The notes below the pieces were generated by a model. It was not told the origin of the DNA, did no database searches, and saw only the letters and a list, made by a program, of their open reading frames with translations. The translations under genes and the position numbers were made by a program. Shown here in pieces: positions 1 through 11,950 of a stretch of 64,000 bases of DNA (its first letter is position 1; each line of letters starts with the position of its first letter). The stretch spans positions 59,722,981 to 59,786,980 of the forward strand of contig CM018683.1 in NCBI GenBank assembly GCA_009363875.1. Direction: 5' to 3'. This stretch comes from Mikania micrantha. Taxonomy: Eukaryota; Streptophyta; Magnoliopsida; Asterales; Asteraceae.

Positions 1-1870
1 ACATGCTGTTATGGTGTCATTTGGATGAGTTAGTAGTCGTTTAAATAGTGATTGGAAAGCTAAATCAATGAACTTGATCATACGGCTTGAGTTTTCTCAG
101 TTTCGTTCTGTTATGATTAGGTTATGTTATATTAAAGTTATTACATATTTTTGGTTTCAATTCAACAAGTCCTTTTGTGTGTCTAGTGGGATTAATCAAG
201 AAACTTAAAAGGTTATACCTCTATGAACCTGAAAATAATGAAAATAAAGAAGAAGTTTGATCTTTTTTCAATAAACATAACACGAGTTTTTGCAGCCAAG
301 AACAAAGTTTGGGTTTTTATGCAGCCACAATACTTTAAGAGGAAGTCTTGCACAAGTTTTGAAGTAGTTCTACAGCTACACATGAAGATCTTCACACAAA
401 TTGCAGCTTTTTTTGTAGATATTTGTTGTTCTTGTATACATTAGAGCATTATATACTGCAATACATGTGGATCTTGCATATACTCATCCACATCATGCAT
501 CTACATATGCATACCCACATATCTTTCGACTCTAATAAAGGAGTATTTTTAGGAGACACTGAAAATGTTTTTCATGCCTCTCTCCCCTAATAAATACTAT
601 TAATTTTTAGTAATTAAATTATATAATTAAATATAATTTAAATATATATTTTTCTTATTCTAATAATGTACTAATTTATTGAAATTTAATAAACAATAAG
701 AACAATTCAATTATATCTTATCTTAAAATACAATTTTATAATTATTCAATCCGTGTAATACAGGGAATTCTATGGGTGCATATTTATGTGTATTGGCATT
801 TGAATGTCGACATTTTTATGGATTGCGGATTTCGGATCCGTTTTGGTTAATGTTTCAAATTAAAATCCCGAAAGCTAGGGTGCTTTGTAATTTCTTTCGA
901 TAATTGAATTTTCGTGTGATTGTTAGAGTTTTGTTTTAGTCATGGTAGCCCTAATAAAACCAAATCAAAACTAATGAAAATGGTCCTAACATGGATTCGT
1001 TAATTATCGCAACACCTTGCCCCTCCTTACCTCTTTATTTCTCTCGGTTCCTATGGTCCAAAACCCAAGTGTTCCACATAATCATCCAGGCCCTCCTCTT
1101 GTCAATTGAAGCAACAATAGCCCAAGCCTCCATCAAACAAGCCTTTAGGCTACACAAGCACCATACCACACCTGCTACTCGACAAAGCTCAACCCTAAAG
1201 ACCACCAGCCACTCGATTCCCTCCTGGTCAAACACCACCAGCGAAGAACGTTCACTTTCCTACGTCTAAGTCACAACCACAACACACCTTTCAACCTACA
1301 CACCACCATTCACTACACCACCTTTGATTGGAGCAACAACAACATCATCACCAAGCTCTTAACCTTCTTCTTGTGTGCTAAGATGTAGCTTGCTCTCAAA
1401 CGCTTAACTAAAGTTATATACACACACACACACACAATTTTCCGATTTCGGAAAGAAAACTATCTCAACATCAACGAACTATAAATTCATCCTAACAACT
1501 TGAAACTAAGCAAAATTAGATCCATAGTTGAGTTCGTCAAATTAGCTTTCCAAGAAATATTTACATATAATTCAATCAAATGATATCCCATACAACCCCT
1601 ACAAGATTAGTGTGCATATTTGTACTTTAGTTTTGGGCAGTTGTTTTGACCCATTTCTATTCCAAATCACAAACATTTTCTAAAAAAAAAAGTTGTTTGG
1701 GACATATTTTAATACATGATTGTGAAGTTTCGTACTTTTAAACAAAATTGGTATTATTAATATATAGACAGCAGTGAAATCAACCACTCCATCTTGAATT
1801 CTTAGCCGTACAAAATCACGAGGATGAAATCTTGGCCCTTCAAAAAAGGCAGTTAACTCACTTGTGCGCC
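1..1870. other. AT-rich flank without a recognisable gene
   Basis: I see no gene here. The stretch is AT-rich, especially 590-740, and its longest open frames are below 100 codons with no recognisable motif. A C- and A-rich stretch at about 990-1370 looks like decayed transposon or UTR-like sequence but matches nothing I can name. Confidence 0.6.
1420..1436. repeat. (AC)n microsatellite
   Basis: An uninterrupted AC dinucleotide run of about eight units, preceded by a short TATATA. Confidence 0.9.
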
Positions 1871-2007
1871 AGTTTCAGGCGGTTTACGCAAGTTTCCGGC
1901 GGTTTAAGCAAGTTTCCGGCGGTTTACGCAAGTTTCCGGCGGTTTACGCAAGTTTCCGGCGGTTTACGCAAGTTTCCGGCTGTTTACGCAAGTTTCCGGC
2001 GGTTTTC
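1871..2007. repeat. 20-bp tandem minisatellite
   Basis: About seven head-to-tail copies of the unit AGTTTCCGGCGGTTTACGCA. The first unit (AGTTTCAGGC), the second (TTTAAGCA) and the sixth (GGCTG) each carry point changes, and the last is cut short. The array ends 7 bp before the target-site duplication of Copia A, so the element inserted at its edge. All three frames stay open because the unit has no stop, which explains the spurious ORF over it. Confidence 0.93.
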
Positions 2008-2014
2008 CGGTGAC

Positions 2015-2019
2015 CCTAC
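2015..2019. repeat. Target-site duplication CCTAC, left copy (Copia A)
   Basis: CCTAC directly precedes the TGTTGGATCGG start of the left LTR and recurs directly after the right LTR at 50557-50561. It defines a single 48.5-kb insertion unit, later insertions included. Confidence 0.9.
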
Positions 2020-2838
2020 TGTTGGATCGGGTTGTTTACTTCAAACAACACTTCACAAGTATTTCTCTCTTTCAATCTAACAGATGCGGAATATCTATTA
2101 GAAGGATCTCACAAACACTCAATGGTATATTTCTCTCAAAGTATTACAAGTGTGTACAGACAAGCACAAGTTCAAGCACACTTATACAGTTTACAATGAG
2201 AGGTTATATAGCCAAGGCTACAACCGTATACACTTAGGAATACTAGTTGGGTATACTAGACAATACATAAAGTAAAGCTTATTCTAGTATTAAAGTATCT
2301 TAACAGGCTAAGATACGTATTTACAATCATTACTAAAATAGACATTGACTTTACAAAAGACTACAAAATACAATAGGCATTTAATGTTGTTGATCTTCAA
2401 GGCTTCAGATGATCTTTTGTATTTAATGCAGCTGAGGAAAAGTAAGTTATAGTGTCTGACTCTCGGTATGTTGTTCTTAGACCAGCATGTCTGTGTCAGC
2501 ACCTTTTGTACTATAAGAGTAATCAGCTATAGTCTTTTGGCAGAGTGTACTTCTTCGGAAGTCTTTGTCTATTAGAGGATGTTGAGGAGAACCTTCGGAA
2601 GCATTTGTCTTTCATAGGCTTGGAGTTCATCGGAAGCTCTGAGACTCTGAAATTCTTCTAAGTGAATGTCTTCCGAAGCTTTTGTGTTGAACAACCTTCG
2701 GCATGAGTAAGTTATCCTTCGGAAGCAGTGTTGCTTCCGAAGAGTAACTCCTTCCTTCCGAAGGATGTTAGTCTTTCAGTATTAACACTTAGACAAAATA
2801 ACAAGTTTGGTGAGCATCAGCCTTTATTATACTTTACA
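2020..2838 (-). repeat. Copia A 3' LTR
   Basis: An 819-bp LTR beginning TGTTGGATCGG and ending TTTACA on the plus strand. It matches 49681-50556 except for scattered substitutions and a 57-bp segment that is absent here after about 2130. A minus-strand TATATAAC lies at 2203-2210. The region 2560-2790 is dense in TTCGGAAG and CTTCCGAAG-type motifs, which recur in the pol-aORF spacer. Confidence 0.93.
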
Positions 2839-2850
2839 GTCTCCCCCTAG
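2839..2850 (-). other. Polypurine tract of Copia A
   Basis: On the minus strand this reads CTAGGGGGAGAC and abuts the 3' LTR, the expected plus-strand priming site. Confidence 0.8.
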
Positions 2851-2870
2851 GCTGATGCTACCAAAACCTT

Positions 2871-5800
2871 TTATTTTAGGATTCTCCTTGTAGTCTTTTC
2901 TCTTCTCAGAACCTGAGCCCTAGCCTTTACACATTTACAGGCTACTCTCCCATCTGATCCATTATCTGGATTCTGAAGAGGGAGTTTCTCTAGATCATAT
3001 ACAAAAGGCTCAGCCAACACCATTAGCTGCCTGAGATCCAGAACCTTGATCCCTCCATTGATCTTAGTGAGTATGAACATCTTATGAAGTGCATCAAAAC
3101 TCCACTTCATAATAGGGATGTAAGTATGACTATACAATAGGCCATGGATGTCTTTTGGATTTTCCTTAGGTTGTGCAGGTTCTGGTGTGGCTTTTGGTTG
3201 TAAGGGTTCTGATTCTGGCTCAGAGTCAGAGGAGATGGCATTGGTTCTCTTTTTCCTTCAAGCTATGCTCTTTCTTCTTTTGAATCTTGGTTTATCTTGA
3301 GCAATAGCTTGATTCCTCTGATCGCTGGCCTGTTGATCCTCCACATTGGAGCCCACTGCTTCATTTGTTCTTGCAGTGGTCTCTGGGCCTGCATCCTCAG
3401 TTCTAAGAGGATTTGTTCTCCTCTCATCTGCCATTGATTGTCTTTCAAGATCTGGGACTATTGTTTGATTTGTCTTTTCAGCTCCTTTACCCTTTCTAAT
3501 CTTGAAGAGAGATGAGATTGGCATGTTATCCATTTAGGGGCTAGATGGAGGAGATGCTTGTTCTTCTTTAGGGTCTAGGGGGAGCATGTTGGGGAACATA
3601 GCCTTTGTAGCTTCCCCACACATGACTTCTTCTCCTTCTCTGATCCCAGATCCAGAGATGGGAATTTCGATTGTAGCTCCTCCCCCTAGACCTAAGCCTA
3701 AGTTTAGGCTAGCCCTTTGAGCCTGTATCTGCTCAATTGAAAGTAACTCACCTCTGGCTATCTTAGCCTTGATATCTCTGACATGCATATCCATGGTTGA
3801 GTTCTTCATAGGAAGTAGCTGCCGAGCATGGAAGCCATACTGCAGTAGGATAGCCTTCATCTTGTCTCTGTAGGCAGCATCCTTTTGTTTCTTTGTTAAT
3901 GCAGTCTTGGCTTTGGATGCAGCAGCTACCTGTTCTTGCTGCTGCACCTTGTCCAGCTCAGCAGCCATCCGAGGCACCGACCAGAGCAACACTTCATAAA
4001 AATCATATCCCTTCTCCTCAAGTAGAGCTGAGAGTCTGATTCGCTCTTCATCCAGAGAAGTGTCTGGTCGGCCCTTCTTCTTCTTGGGCATCCTCTCCTC
4101 TAATTATGCTTCCTCCTCTGGGGTTAGTTTTCTTTTTTCCTTTGTCTATTGCTTTTGCCCCAGAGAAGATGGATCATGTAGCCTCACCAGCTGGTTCATT
4201 GGTAAGTAGCTCCTCTGTGGAGGAATCCTCAAGAATTACTGAGCCTTCGGAAGCAGCTGCAGCTTTGGTATTAACCTTAGCATTCACTACGTCCTCCGGT
4301 TGACCAACCAACTTGATTGATTCCTTAGTAGCATCCACAGAGTGCTCAGGAATGGAGGAGAGGTCTTCAGCAGCCTTTGTCCCAGAAAGGGACACAGGTT
4401 CCATGGAGATAGGTTGTTCTTCTTGAGTAGTATCCTCCATGGCAGCCTGGGCTATAGTCTCAGCAGGAGACTTAGTCCCAGAAGGGGACTGTTGAGTCCC
4501 AACAGGGGACTGAGGCTCCATAGAGACATTTGTTGTTGTGAGCTCTTACTCTGTCTCTTTGGCAGCCTCTGTTGCCTCAGAAGAAGAGGAAGAGGAAGTA
4601 GTGGAATCATGGAAGTAAGTGCTCAAGAATTTATCCCCTTTATTAGTCAAGGTGACTAAGGATGGATTGGATTCTTGTGCACCTTCCTCTTCTCTTGCTT
4701 CTGATCCTGACCCTGTTAGAGATACCTTCTCCCCCTTTTTGGTAGCATCAGGGCTGAGAAAGGTGACCTTAGTACGATCAGGACAAAAAGGTTGACAGAT
4801 GATGGGGGGTCGTTTTCGGAGGTCCAAGATGGTAGCATCTTTTGCTTGGACCTCCTCCCTCAGGGTAGCTATTTCAGCTTCAAGAGAAGCTACCCTGGCC
4901 TGAAGAGTACTGATGGTAGCCGTCAATTCCTGTAATTTGGTGCCCTCATCTACCTGAGTAGAATCATAGGGCGATGGAGTCCTGAGCCTGGATCCTGCAC
5001 CTCCACCACCAGATGTGGTTTCTTGGCACCCTGGGTTCCTCTCACTGAGAAGGGCTTCAAAGAAGTCCTCCCCAGTGTGGGTTGCAGCAGATGAGGTCCT
5101 ATTTCTTGTACCACTGGCCTGTGGATCCTGATTAGGATCAACAGTAGTGACAGCCTCATCTGCATTGACCCCTTCTAAACTCCTGGGATCAACCTCTGAT
5201 GTGGTAGGCTCTGGGTCAGGGAACCTGGCTTGTAACTGTGTCACCACTCTCATAAGTGTTTGGGTAGTAGGAGAGAGTGGTTCCTCCACAGTTCTAGCAG
5301 AGGTTCCTTGAGCCTGGGTGATAGTATGGGTGGGGGGCATTTCTGGGTGGTAAGAACCTGGAGACTTGAGAGACAGTCTCTGATCTAATGGAGTTGCTAC
5401 ATCAGAAGCAGAATCAATAATAGGGGCATCCCTTTGGATATTCCCAGGTATGTGTTGTGACATACTCTGAGGGCTATCAGGCTGGTTAAGGGCAGCCACA
5501 AGTTCCAGAGGAAGAACCTGTGGAATAATAATAGGTGTGGCTTTCACCTTAGGTGGAACTGTGCCCTTGGCAGTTCTTTTCACCTTTTTCTTGATGGGTT
5601 CAGAAGAAGGGGCCTGAACAGCTGTAGAGAGCTGTTCAGGGGTTCGGCGGCATTTGTAGGTGATTTTGACGGGGTGAGGAACAGAAGTGGAAGGTGTGGG
5701 TTCAGCATCTGTGGGTGCAACAGAGCTGTCACCTTCTGGAGTAGGTAACTCCATAGAAGGAAGAAGAGGAGTGAAGTTCCCAGAAAACTGGGCACTCTTC

Positions 5801-6492
5801 TTCTTCAATTGTACAAAAACCTTGGAAGATACCAAGGGGATTTTGTATGTATTCCCAGTTAGTGAGAGGATAGAGCCCAACTCACCATAAAATATATGCT
5901 GCAAAAACCTAGGATACATACAAAATTTCTTTGGTGACGAAATATTGTCAACCAAATTATTGAAAATAAAAGCAGAAAAGTTAAAAAGTTGGTTTGAGAC
6001 CAAGCCATGAATAGCCGAAGCTAAATCAGATGGAACCTGATCCCAACCACCTGTCTTATTAGAAAGACAATGCAGAAATAATTGTATGAGGTACTTATAA
6101 TTATAGGACACTCTACCCTTCAAATAAGTTGTTGAAGGGAGAGGACCTTCATACCCTATTGACCTGAAGGTCGATGCTACCTCATCCTTAGTGAATGAGA
6201 CCCTTCCCCTGGCATCACAAAGTTGAAGATGCCGACAGATGGTCTCCACTGTGATCGAAATGGGATGAGCATCAATGGTGGCATGAAGAATCCGACAATT
6301 GGGAGATGAAGAAAGCGAACAGGAAGCCCAAAATTGTTGGTGATGAGATTCATACACCATGGGCTGAATAGTAAGAGCAAAAGAGTACCTGCTCCTTTGA
6401 AGAAAGGAGACGATCGGTGCGAAGTCAGCATCATGTTCTGCTGATAACTCCGCAGGTAGGTTATGAGCAGGTTTGAAGGGAAGAAGAGCCAT
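2871..6492 (-). pseudogene. Additional ORF (aORF, 'env-like' by position) of Copia A, broken
   Basis: A long sense-strand ORF between pol and the 3' LTR, about 1,200 codons. The ATG at 6492 opens a 648-codon intact section. Residues about 1-220 form a conserved globular domain with FLQRSR, HHQQFW and MYPRFLQ motifs; the aORF of Copia 3 has FLRRSR, HQQDFW and MYPRFLQ in the same order. A P/S/T-rich linker follows, then a strong coiled coil near residues 530-570 (about 4810-4910), an acidic linker, a K-rich stretch near 4070-4091 and a terminal domain at 2871-3150. Stops at 4546, 3534 and 3258 and a frame change near 4095-4170 break it. No signal peptide or membrane helix is visible, so 'envelope' is only a positional label. 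Sireviruses are known to carry env-like ORFs here. Its function is unknown. Confidence 0.8.
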
Positions 6493-7080
6493 AGAGATCG
6501 ACGGTTTTTAGGTTAAAGTTGGAGAGAAAAGGGAAAAGCAATTCAAAGTGAAATGGTGAGAGAAGATGAATGAGCGGGAGACCTTTTATACCTTCGGATG
6601 TCAGCATTTAATATAGAAGCACATTAAAGTTTGAGATTCGGATGTCAGAAAAAGGTCTTCTGGAGACAGATCATTTATTATTCAAAATTGGCTAAGGACA
6701 GATTTGCTTCCGAGAGAATTAGTCATCGGAAGTAGTTCAAGAGACCAGAGAATTTCTTTGGAAGATACTTATTTCCGAAGCATATATAAGTATATCATCG
6801 GAAATGTATCTTCTGAAGACAGATAAGTTTATCAGAAGAATTGTTCTTCAGAAGATATCTTCTTCTGAAAAGAAGGTTCAGAAGATTTTGCTTCCGAAGT
6901 TATAATGTATCGGAAGTATAGTGCTTCAGAAGGAAAGTTATCTTCTGAAGTGTGATATCTTCCGACATAAGGAAGGAATAATGCTTCCGATGACTTAAAC
7001 TATCTTCTGAAGAGTAATTACTCATCAGAAGATACTTTAAGTTTATCTTCCGAAGAATTATTCATTCCATATTAATTCAT
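6493..7080 (-). promoter_or_regulatory. Putative internal promoter upstream of the Copia A aORF: CTTCCGAAG-type array plus TATA box
   Basis: A minus-strand TATAAAAG lies at 6583-6590, about 90 bp upstream of the aORF ATG. Directly upstream of it (6591-7075) are about 20 variants of TTCCGAAG, CTTCTGAAG, ATCGGAAG and CATCAGAAG. The same motif class fills the LTR at 2560-2790. Seen: the TATA box and the array. Inferred: that together they drive a separate aORF transcript. Confidence 0.55.
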
Positions 7081-10000
7081 TTACTCAAAGTTAATCATGC
7101 CAATGGCTGTTATTAAATACCTGAATCTTCCTTCATCAAATGCCTTGGTGAAAAGATCAGCCAAATTGTGTTCTGTATCAACTTTGACTAGATGAATCAA
7201 TTTCTCTTCTGCTCAATCTCTGATGAAATGATACCTGATATCAATGTGCTTGGTCTTGGAATGCTTGACAGGATTATTGGTGATGGAGATTGCACTGGAA
7301 TTGTCTATATGTATAGGAGTGTTGAATAGCTCTACTCCATAATCCTTCATCTGATTTTGAATCCATATAACTTGTGCACAGCAGCTAGAATCAACTATGT
7401 ATTCTGCCTCTGCAGTAGATGTACAAACACATGACTGTTTCTTACATTGCCAAGACACAATTATGGATCCAAGAAATTGACATCCTCCTGATGTGGATTT
7501 CTTGCTTATGTTGCAACCCCCATAATCACTGTCAGTATAAGACATGAACTGAAAATCTTCATTTCTAGGATACCATAGTCCTAGACCAGGTGCTCCTTTG
7601 AGGTATCTAAAGATTCTCTTCACAGCAAGCATGTGTGAAGCTTTTGGATGGGCCTGAAATCTTGCACACAAGTAAGTTGCAAACATTATATCAGGCCTAC
7701 TTGCTGTGAGATACATCAAAGAACCTATCATTGCTCTGTATTGATGTTGATCAACATCCTCCCCCTCAAGGTCGGGGCTGAGAGATGTTTTCTTGGACAT
7801 TGGAGTACCTATTGCTTTGCAATCAGCCAGCTTGAATCTATCAAGAATATCCTTGACATACTTTGATTGACTAATAAAAATCCCTGTAGGAGTTTGTTTC
7901 ACCTGTAATCCAAGAAATAAAGCGAGTTCTCCCATTGAACTCATTTCAAACTTTGACTTCATCAGTGATTCAAAGTCCTTGCAGAGAGATTCATCAGTTG
8001 AACCAAAGATAATGTCATCAACATAGATTTGTACTAACATGATATGTTGATTGGACTTCTTGAAGAAGAGAGTCTTATCAAATGTTCCTCTCTTGAAGTG
8101 GTTAGCCAATAGAAAAGAAGACAAAGTTTCATACCATTTTCTGGGAGCTTGATGCAGCCCATATAAAGCCTTGTCAAGCTTACAGACATGATAAGGAAAC
8201 CTTGGATCCTCAAATCCAGGAGACATGAAAGGCCCTCTTCACATCCATTTGAAACACTTTGAAGTTCTTGGCAGCTACAAAGGCTAAAAATATTTCGATT
8301 GCTTCAATTCTTGCAACTAGAGCAAAAACTTCATCATAATCTATGCCTTCTTCCTGAGTATACCCTTGAACCAACAATCTTGCCTTATTCTTGATGACAA
8401 CACCTTTGTCATCCTTCTTGTTATCGAACACCCATTTGGTTCCAATGGCATACTTTCCCTTGGGTAAAGGGCAAATCTTCCAGACTCCTTGTCTTTCAAA
8501 CTGAAGAAGCTCCTCCCGCATGGCTTCTACCCAACTACTGTCTTTCAGTGCCTCAGCAACTTTCTTAGGATCTATTTGGGATAGGAAGCAAGAAAACTAA
8601 CAAATGTTTGTTTCATGCATATAGCTTCTTGTTCTTACTCCTTCTTCAACATTACCAATAATGTTCTCAACTGGATGGGTGTTGTGGATGCGAGTTCTAG
8701 GAATCACATCCATCTGAGAAGTCAAATCCAGATTTATTGACTCAAGGTTAGGAAGTACCACCTCAAGCTGGATTTCTGGCAGATCTCATGGATGCTGTGT
8801 TTGGACTGTGGTGGAAGGATTTTCTCTGGGACAAGTAGTTTCCAGAGTGTTTGTTTCACTTGAAGGACTCCCATCTTCTTCTTGACTTATTGGAACTGAA
8901 GTAGAGTCACTTACAGGAACACCATGGGATGAGTTCATGGTTTCAGACTGAGAGACATCATTATGTGCTGAAGTGGATTCTGCCAAGATTTGTCTTGAAG
9001 CTATTGGCAGTTCAACACGAAAGCCTTCTTCTCATGTGGACTGGGAGGAGTCTGTGGCAGTTGACTGTGACTCTAGAACATACTCTTTCACAAGATTAAA
9101 TGCAGATGTAAAGCTATCAAGATCAAATAACCAATCAGGACCAGTTCCAGGCTTATTGATAGTATGTTCATTGAACTGAACATTTGCAGACTCTTCAATA
9201 ATTCTGGAAGCTTTGATGTATACTCTATATGCTTTTGCATGTGAAGAGTACCCAACAAAGTAGCCCTCTGCTGTTTTCTCAGCAAACTTGGCTAAGTGAT
9301 CTTTAGTATTCAAGATGGTGCATTGACATCCAAATGGTTTGAGAAATCCAATAAATGGCTTTCTCTTATGCCAAATTTCATAAGGACTCATACCATGTGT
9401 CTTAACTACCAATACTCTATTTTGGACATAACAGGCAGTGTTGACTGCTTCTGCCCAAAAAGTTATTGGAAGTTTGGCATCAGACAATATGGTTCTTGCA
9501 GCCTCAATTAGTGTCCTATTCCTTCTCTCAGCAACACCGTTTTGTTGTGGAGTCCTAGGAGCACTGAATTGTCTTGTGATACCTTTAGCTTCACAAAAAG
9601 AATTCAAAACATGATTCTTGAATTCTGTTCCTTGATCTGACCTGATTATTTATACATGATGATCACTTTCATTCTCTACCCTAAGTATGAGTGACTTCAG
9701 GGTCTTAGCAGTTTCATCCTTAGTATTTAAGAAAAATACCCAGGTGTGCCGAGAGAAATCATTAGTGATCACCAGACAATATGACTTTCTACCAAGACTT
9801 TTAACACTTGTGGGGCCAAACAAGTCCATGTGGAGTAAATGCAGGACTGTTGTGATAGAATTTATCTCTTTGGCATGATGAGATGTTTTGTGCTGCTTAC
9901 CTTTTAAGCATGCAACACATTTATCAACACAGATGAATTCCTTTGTTGGTAATTTTTGACAAGTTTATTCATGTTTTTAAGGTTTACATGACAAAGTCTT

Positions 10001-10455
10001 CTATGCCAAAGAGATGATTCATCAAGTGAAGCTTTTGAGACAAAGCAGCTTATATTACTAAGAGGTGCAGCTGTGCTCATGTCTAGCATATACATGTTGT
10101 TTCTTCTTGGAGCTCTGAGCAGGATTTGATCATTTGGAACCACAAATTCTGGCTTCAGAACAATGCATTCCTGCTCAGTAAACAACATGTTGTGCTTTTG
10201 ATCACACACCTGTGATACACTCAGTAAATTGTAGTTTAGCTCTTTTACAAAGTGCACATTCTCAAAGCTTACCTTGCCATTAGTGATTGTGGCCCTACCT
10301 GTGATGTAACCACCCACTGGATCACTTCCAAATGCAACAGACCCTCTAAAGAATGGTTCATATTTGTGCAGGTGAGTCTTGTTGCCTGTTATGTGTCTGG
10401 AACAGCCACTGTCAACTATCCACAAGTTGCTCTTGGATTCCTGCTGTCCCTGCAC
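7081..10455 (-). pseudogene. Copia A pol: protease, integrase, reverse transcriptase, RNase H, broken
   Basis: Domains in order on the minus strand: aspartic protease (WIVDSGCSRH, about 10420), GAG pre-integrase zinc region (HRRLCH), integrase core with the second Asp in RSDQGTEF (about 9640) and Glu in NGVAERRNRT (about 9540), RT with an intact YVDD (about 8010-8020), and RNase H (TDSDYGG, STAEAEY) ending at a TAA at 7081-7083. Breaks: a frameshift near 9955, an in-frame TAA near 9645, TGA stops near 9032 and 8786, a TAG near 8599, a deletion of roughly 40 bp with frame change near 8215 (between VKRAF and PGFEDP) and a TGA at 7213. It cannot make a full polyprotein. Confidence 0.9.
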
Positions 10456-10470
10456 ATGACCGGAAGTGAA

Positions 10471-11950
10471 TTAGTTTCTGATGGGAACCCAAGCCCATGT
10501 AGTCTTGGGTTTTCCATTTGCATCATTGTATGTGAATTTCCTTAACATCATCCTAGGTGGGACAAATGATGTGCTTGCTTCTGATGGGAAGGATGGCTGA
10601 ACAGTTGATTCTTTCTTCTTCCATATTTGCTTTACTTTGTGAGTTGTCGGAAGAGTTTGTTTCCTTTGATAGTCATCGGAAGCTACTTTGCTTTTTTCCT
10701 TACGATGACTTGAAAATGGGATTTTTTTCTGATGGTCTTCTTTGGATGGTCTTCTTCCGAAGTTATGAAATTTCCTTGGTCTGTCAGAAGCTCTTTTTGC
10801 ATGAGCTTCTGATCCTTTCTTTCCATCAGAAGCCTTCTTGGTGGTTTTCTTCCGATTATCAGAAGTACTGGCTTCCGATACCTTCTTGACTGGGTTTCTT
10901 CCTTGTTCTTTCGAAGAGGATGACTTGCTCCAGCTCTTCTTTCTTCCTATTCCCTCCTTTTCAGAGAAAATTCTTCTCATTGGATTATAAAGGCAATCAG
11001 CAGCCAAGTGATTTGTCTCTCCACACATCAAGCATATAGTCTGATTGTTGAGAGATTTTAGCTGCTGATCCTTTTTGATGAAGTCTGAGCTTTGATTCAC
11101 AGAGGGTGATGATTTGGATGTTCCAACAGACTTGCTGGCTTGAGGATTTACCTGTTTTCCTGAAAAATTTACCTTTCTCTCCTTTGATCTACCCCTTTTG
11201 GACTTGTCAGATGGACAAGTAACATAGTCCTCTGAGGAGGTACTCCCAGTTTGTATGTTTTTAGCTTTGACAAAAACGGATGAATGTTTCTTAGTTTTCT
11301 TAGTTTTCAAAGCTGGTTTTTCTGTTTCTGGTTTAATAGGAGTATCATCCTCATCTGAGCATGTTGAGTTACTTGGGTTCAGATCAGAGAGATCATCACT
11401 TTCAGCCACTTTGTGTATGTCTAACTCCTTATCATACACAAGATTTGTCACTGGTTTACACCTGATCTCCACCATAGAAGTATAAGCAGATGGAGGCTCC
11501 ACTTTGTTATAACCCAAACCAGCCCCCATCTTTCTTACTAGCTCAGATGTATCACTCATCCTGAAAAGTTTTTCATACTTTTCACCTTGGCTTAAAAACT
11601 TGTCTCTGTATGACTCAGCCAATACAAGTTCTGTCTTGGCAGTGGTTAGTCTTTCTAAAAGATTGTTAATTTGACACTGTTTATTAGTGTCTTCATGTTT
11701 TAAACATGAAATGGTCTTTTCCATTTCTTCAATATTTTATTTGTAATTTCTTTCAGATTCAAAGAAATTTGCCTTGACTACTTGTAAGGACTCAAGTTCA
11801 TTACAGAGTTGAGAGTTTATTCTTTTAAAAACATTTAACTCCTCTAAACATTCAGGTGTACACATGTCATCAGTTACCTTGAATGAGGAAGTTGAGTCGT
11901 TTGTCATCAAAGCACTGTTGGAGATGGAAGCATCCTCACCTTGAAAGCTC
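10471..11950 (-). pseudogene. Copia A gag, distal part (CCHC knuckle and basic linker)
   Basis: The second half of gag, cut off from its N-terminal half at 48956-49565 by Gypsy 1. The frame from 11724 encodes 417 residues: a coiled-coil-prone start, an acidic stretch, a CCHC knuckle C-x2-C-x4-H-x4-C (CLMCGETNHLAADC, about 11000), then a K/R/S-rich tail ending ..WVPIRN at the TAA at 10471. An upstream TAA at 11737-11739 interrupts the frame, which otherwise continues to the junction. Compared with Copia 3, the segment that should precede the WSFQ-like start (roughly 700 bp) is missing. Pol follows in the same frame after the stop. The basic tail is written in CTTCCGAAG-like DNA (10640-10920). 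Confidence 0.82.

Noticed and set aside
991..1269. 92-codon plus-strand ORF as a host gene
   Set aside because: No motif, no homologous feel, overlapping opposite-strand ORF, isolated in AT-rich DNA.
1832..2080. 82-codon ORF across the minisatellite
   Set aside because: Open only because the 20-bp unit lacks stops; it runs into the Copia A LTR.
2871..6492. Calling the aORF a true envelope glycoprotein
   Set aside because: No signal peptide, no hydrophobic anchor and no cysteine-rich ectodomain visible; only position suggests env.
6600..7075. Heat-shock elements (TTCnnGAA)
   Set aside because: TTC and GAA are separated by one base in CTTCCGAAG and by three in CATTCGGCGAATG, not the two that heat-shock elements need.
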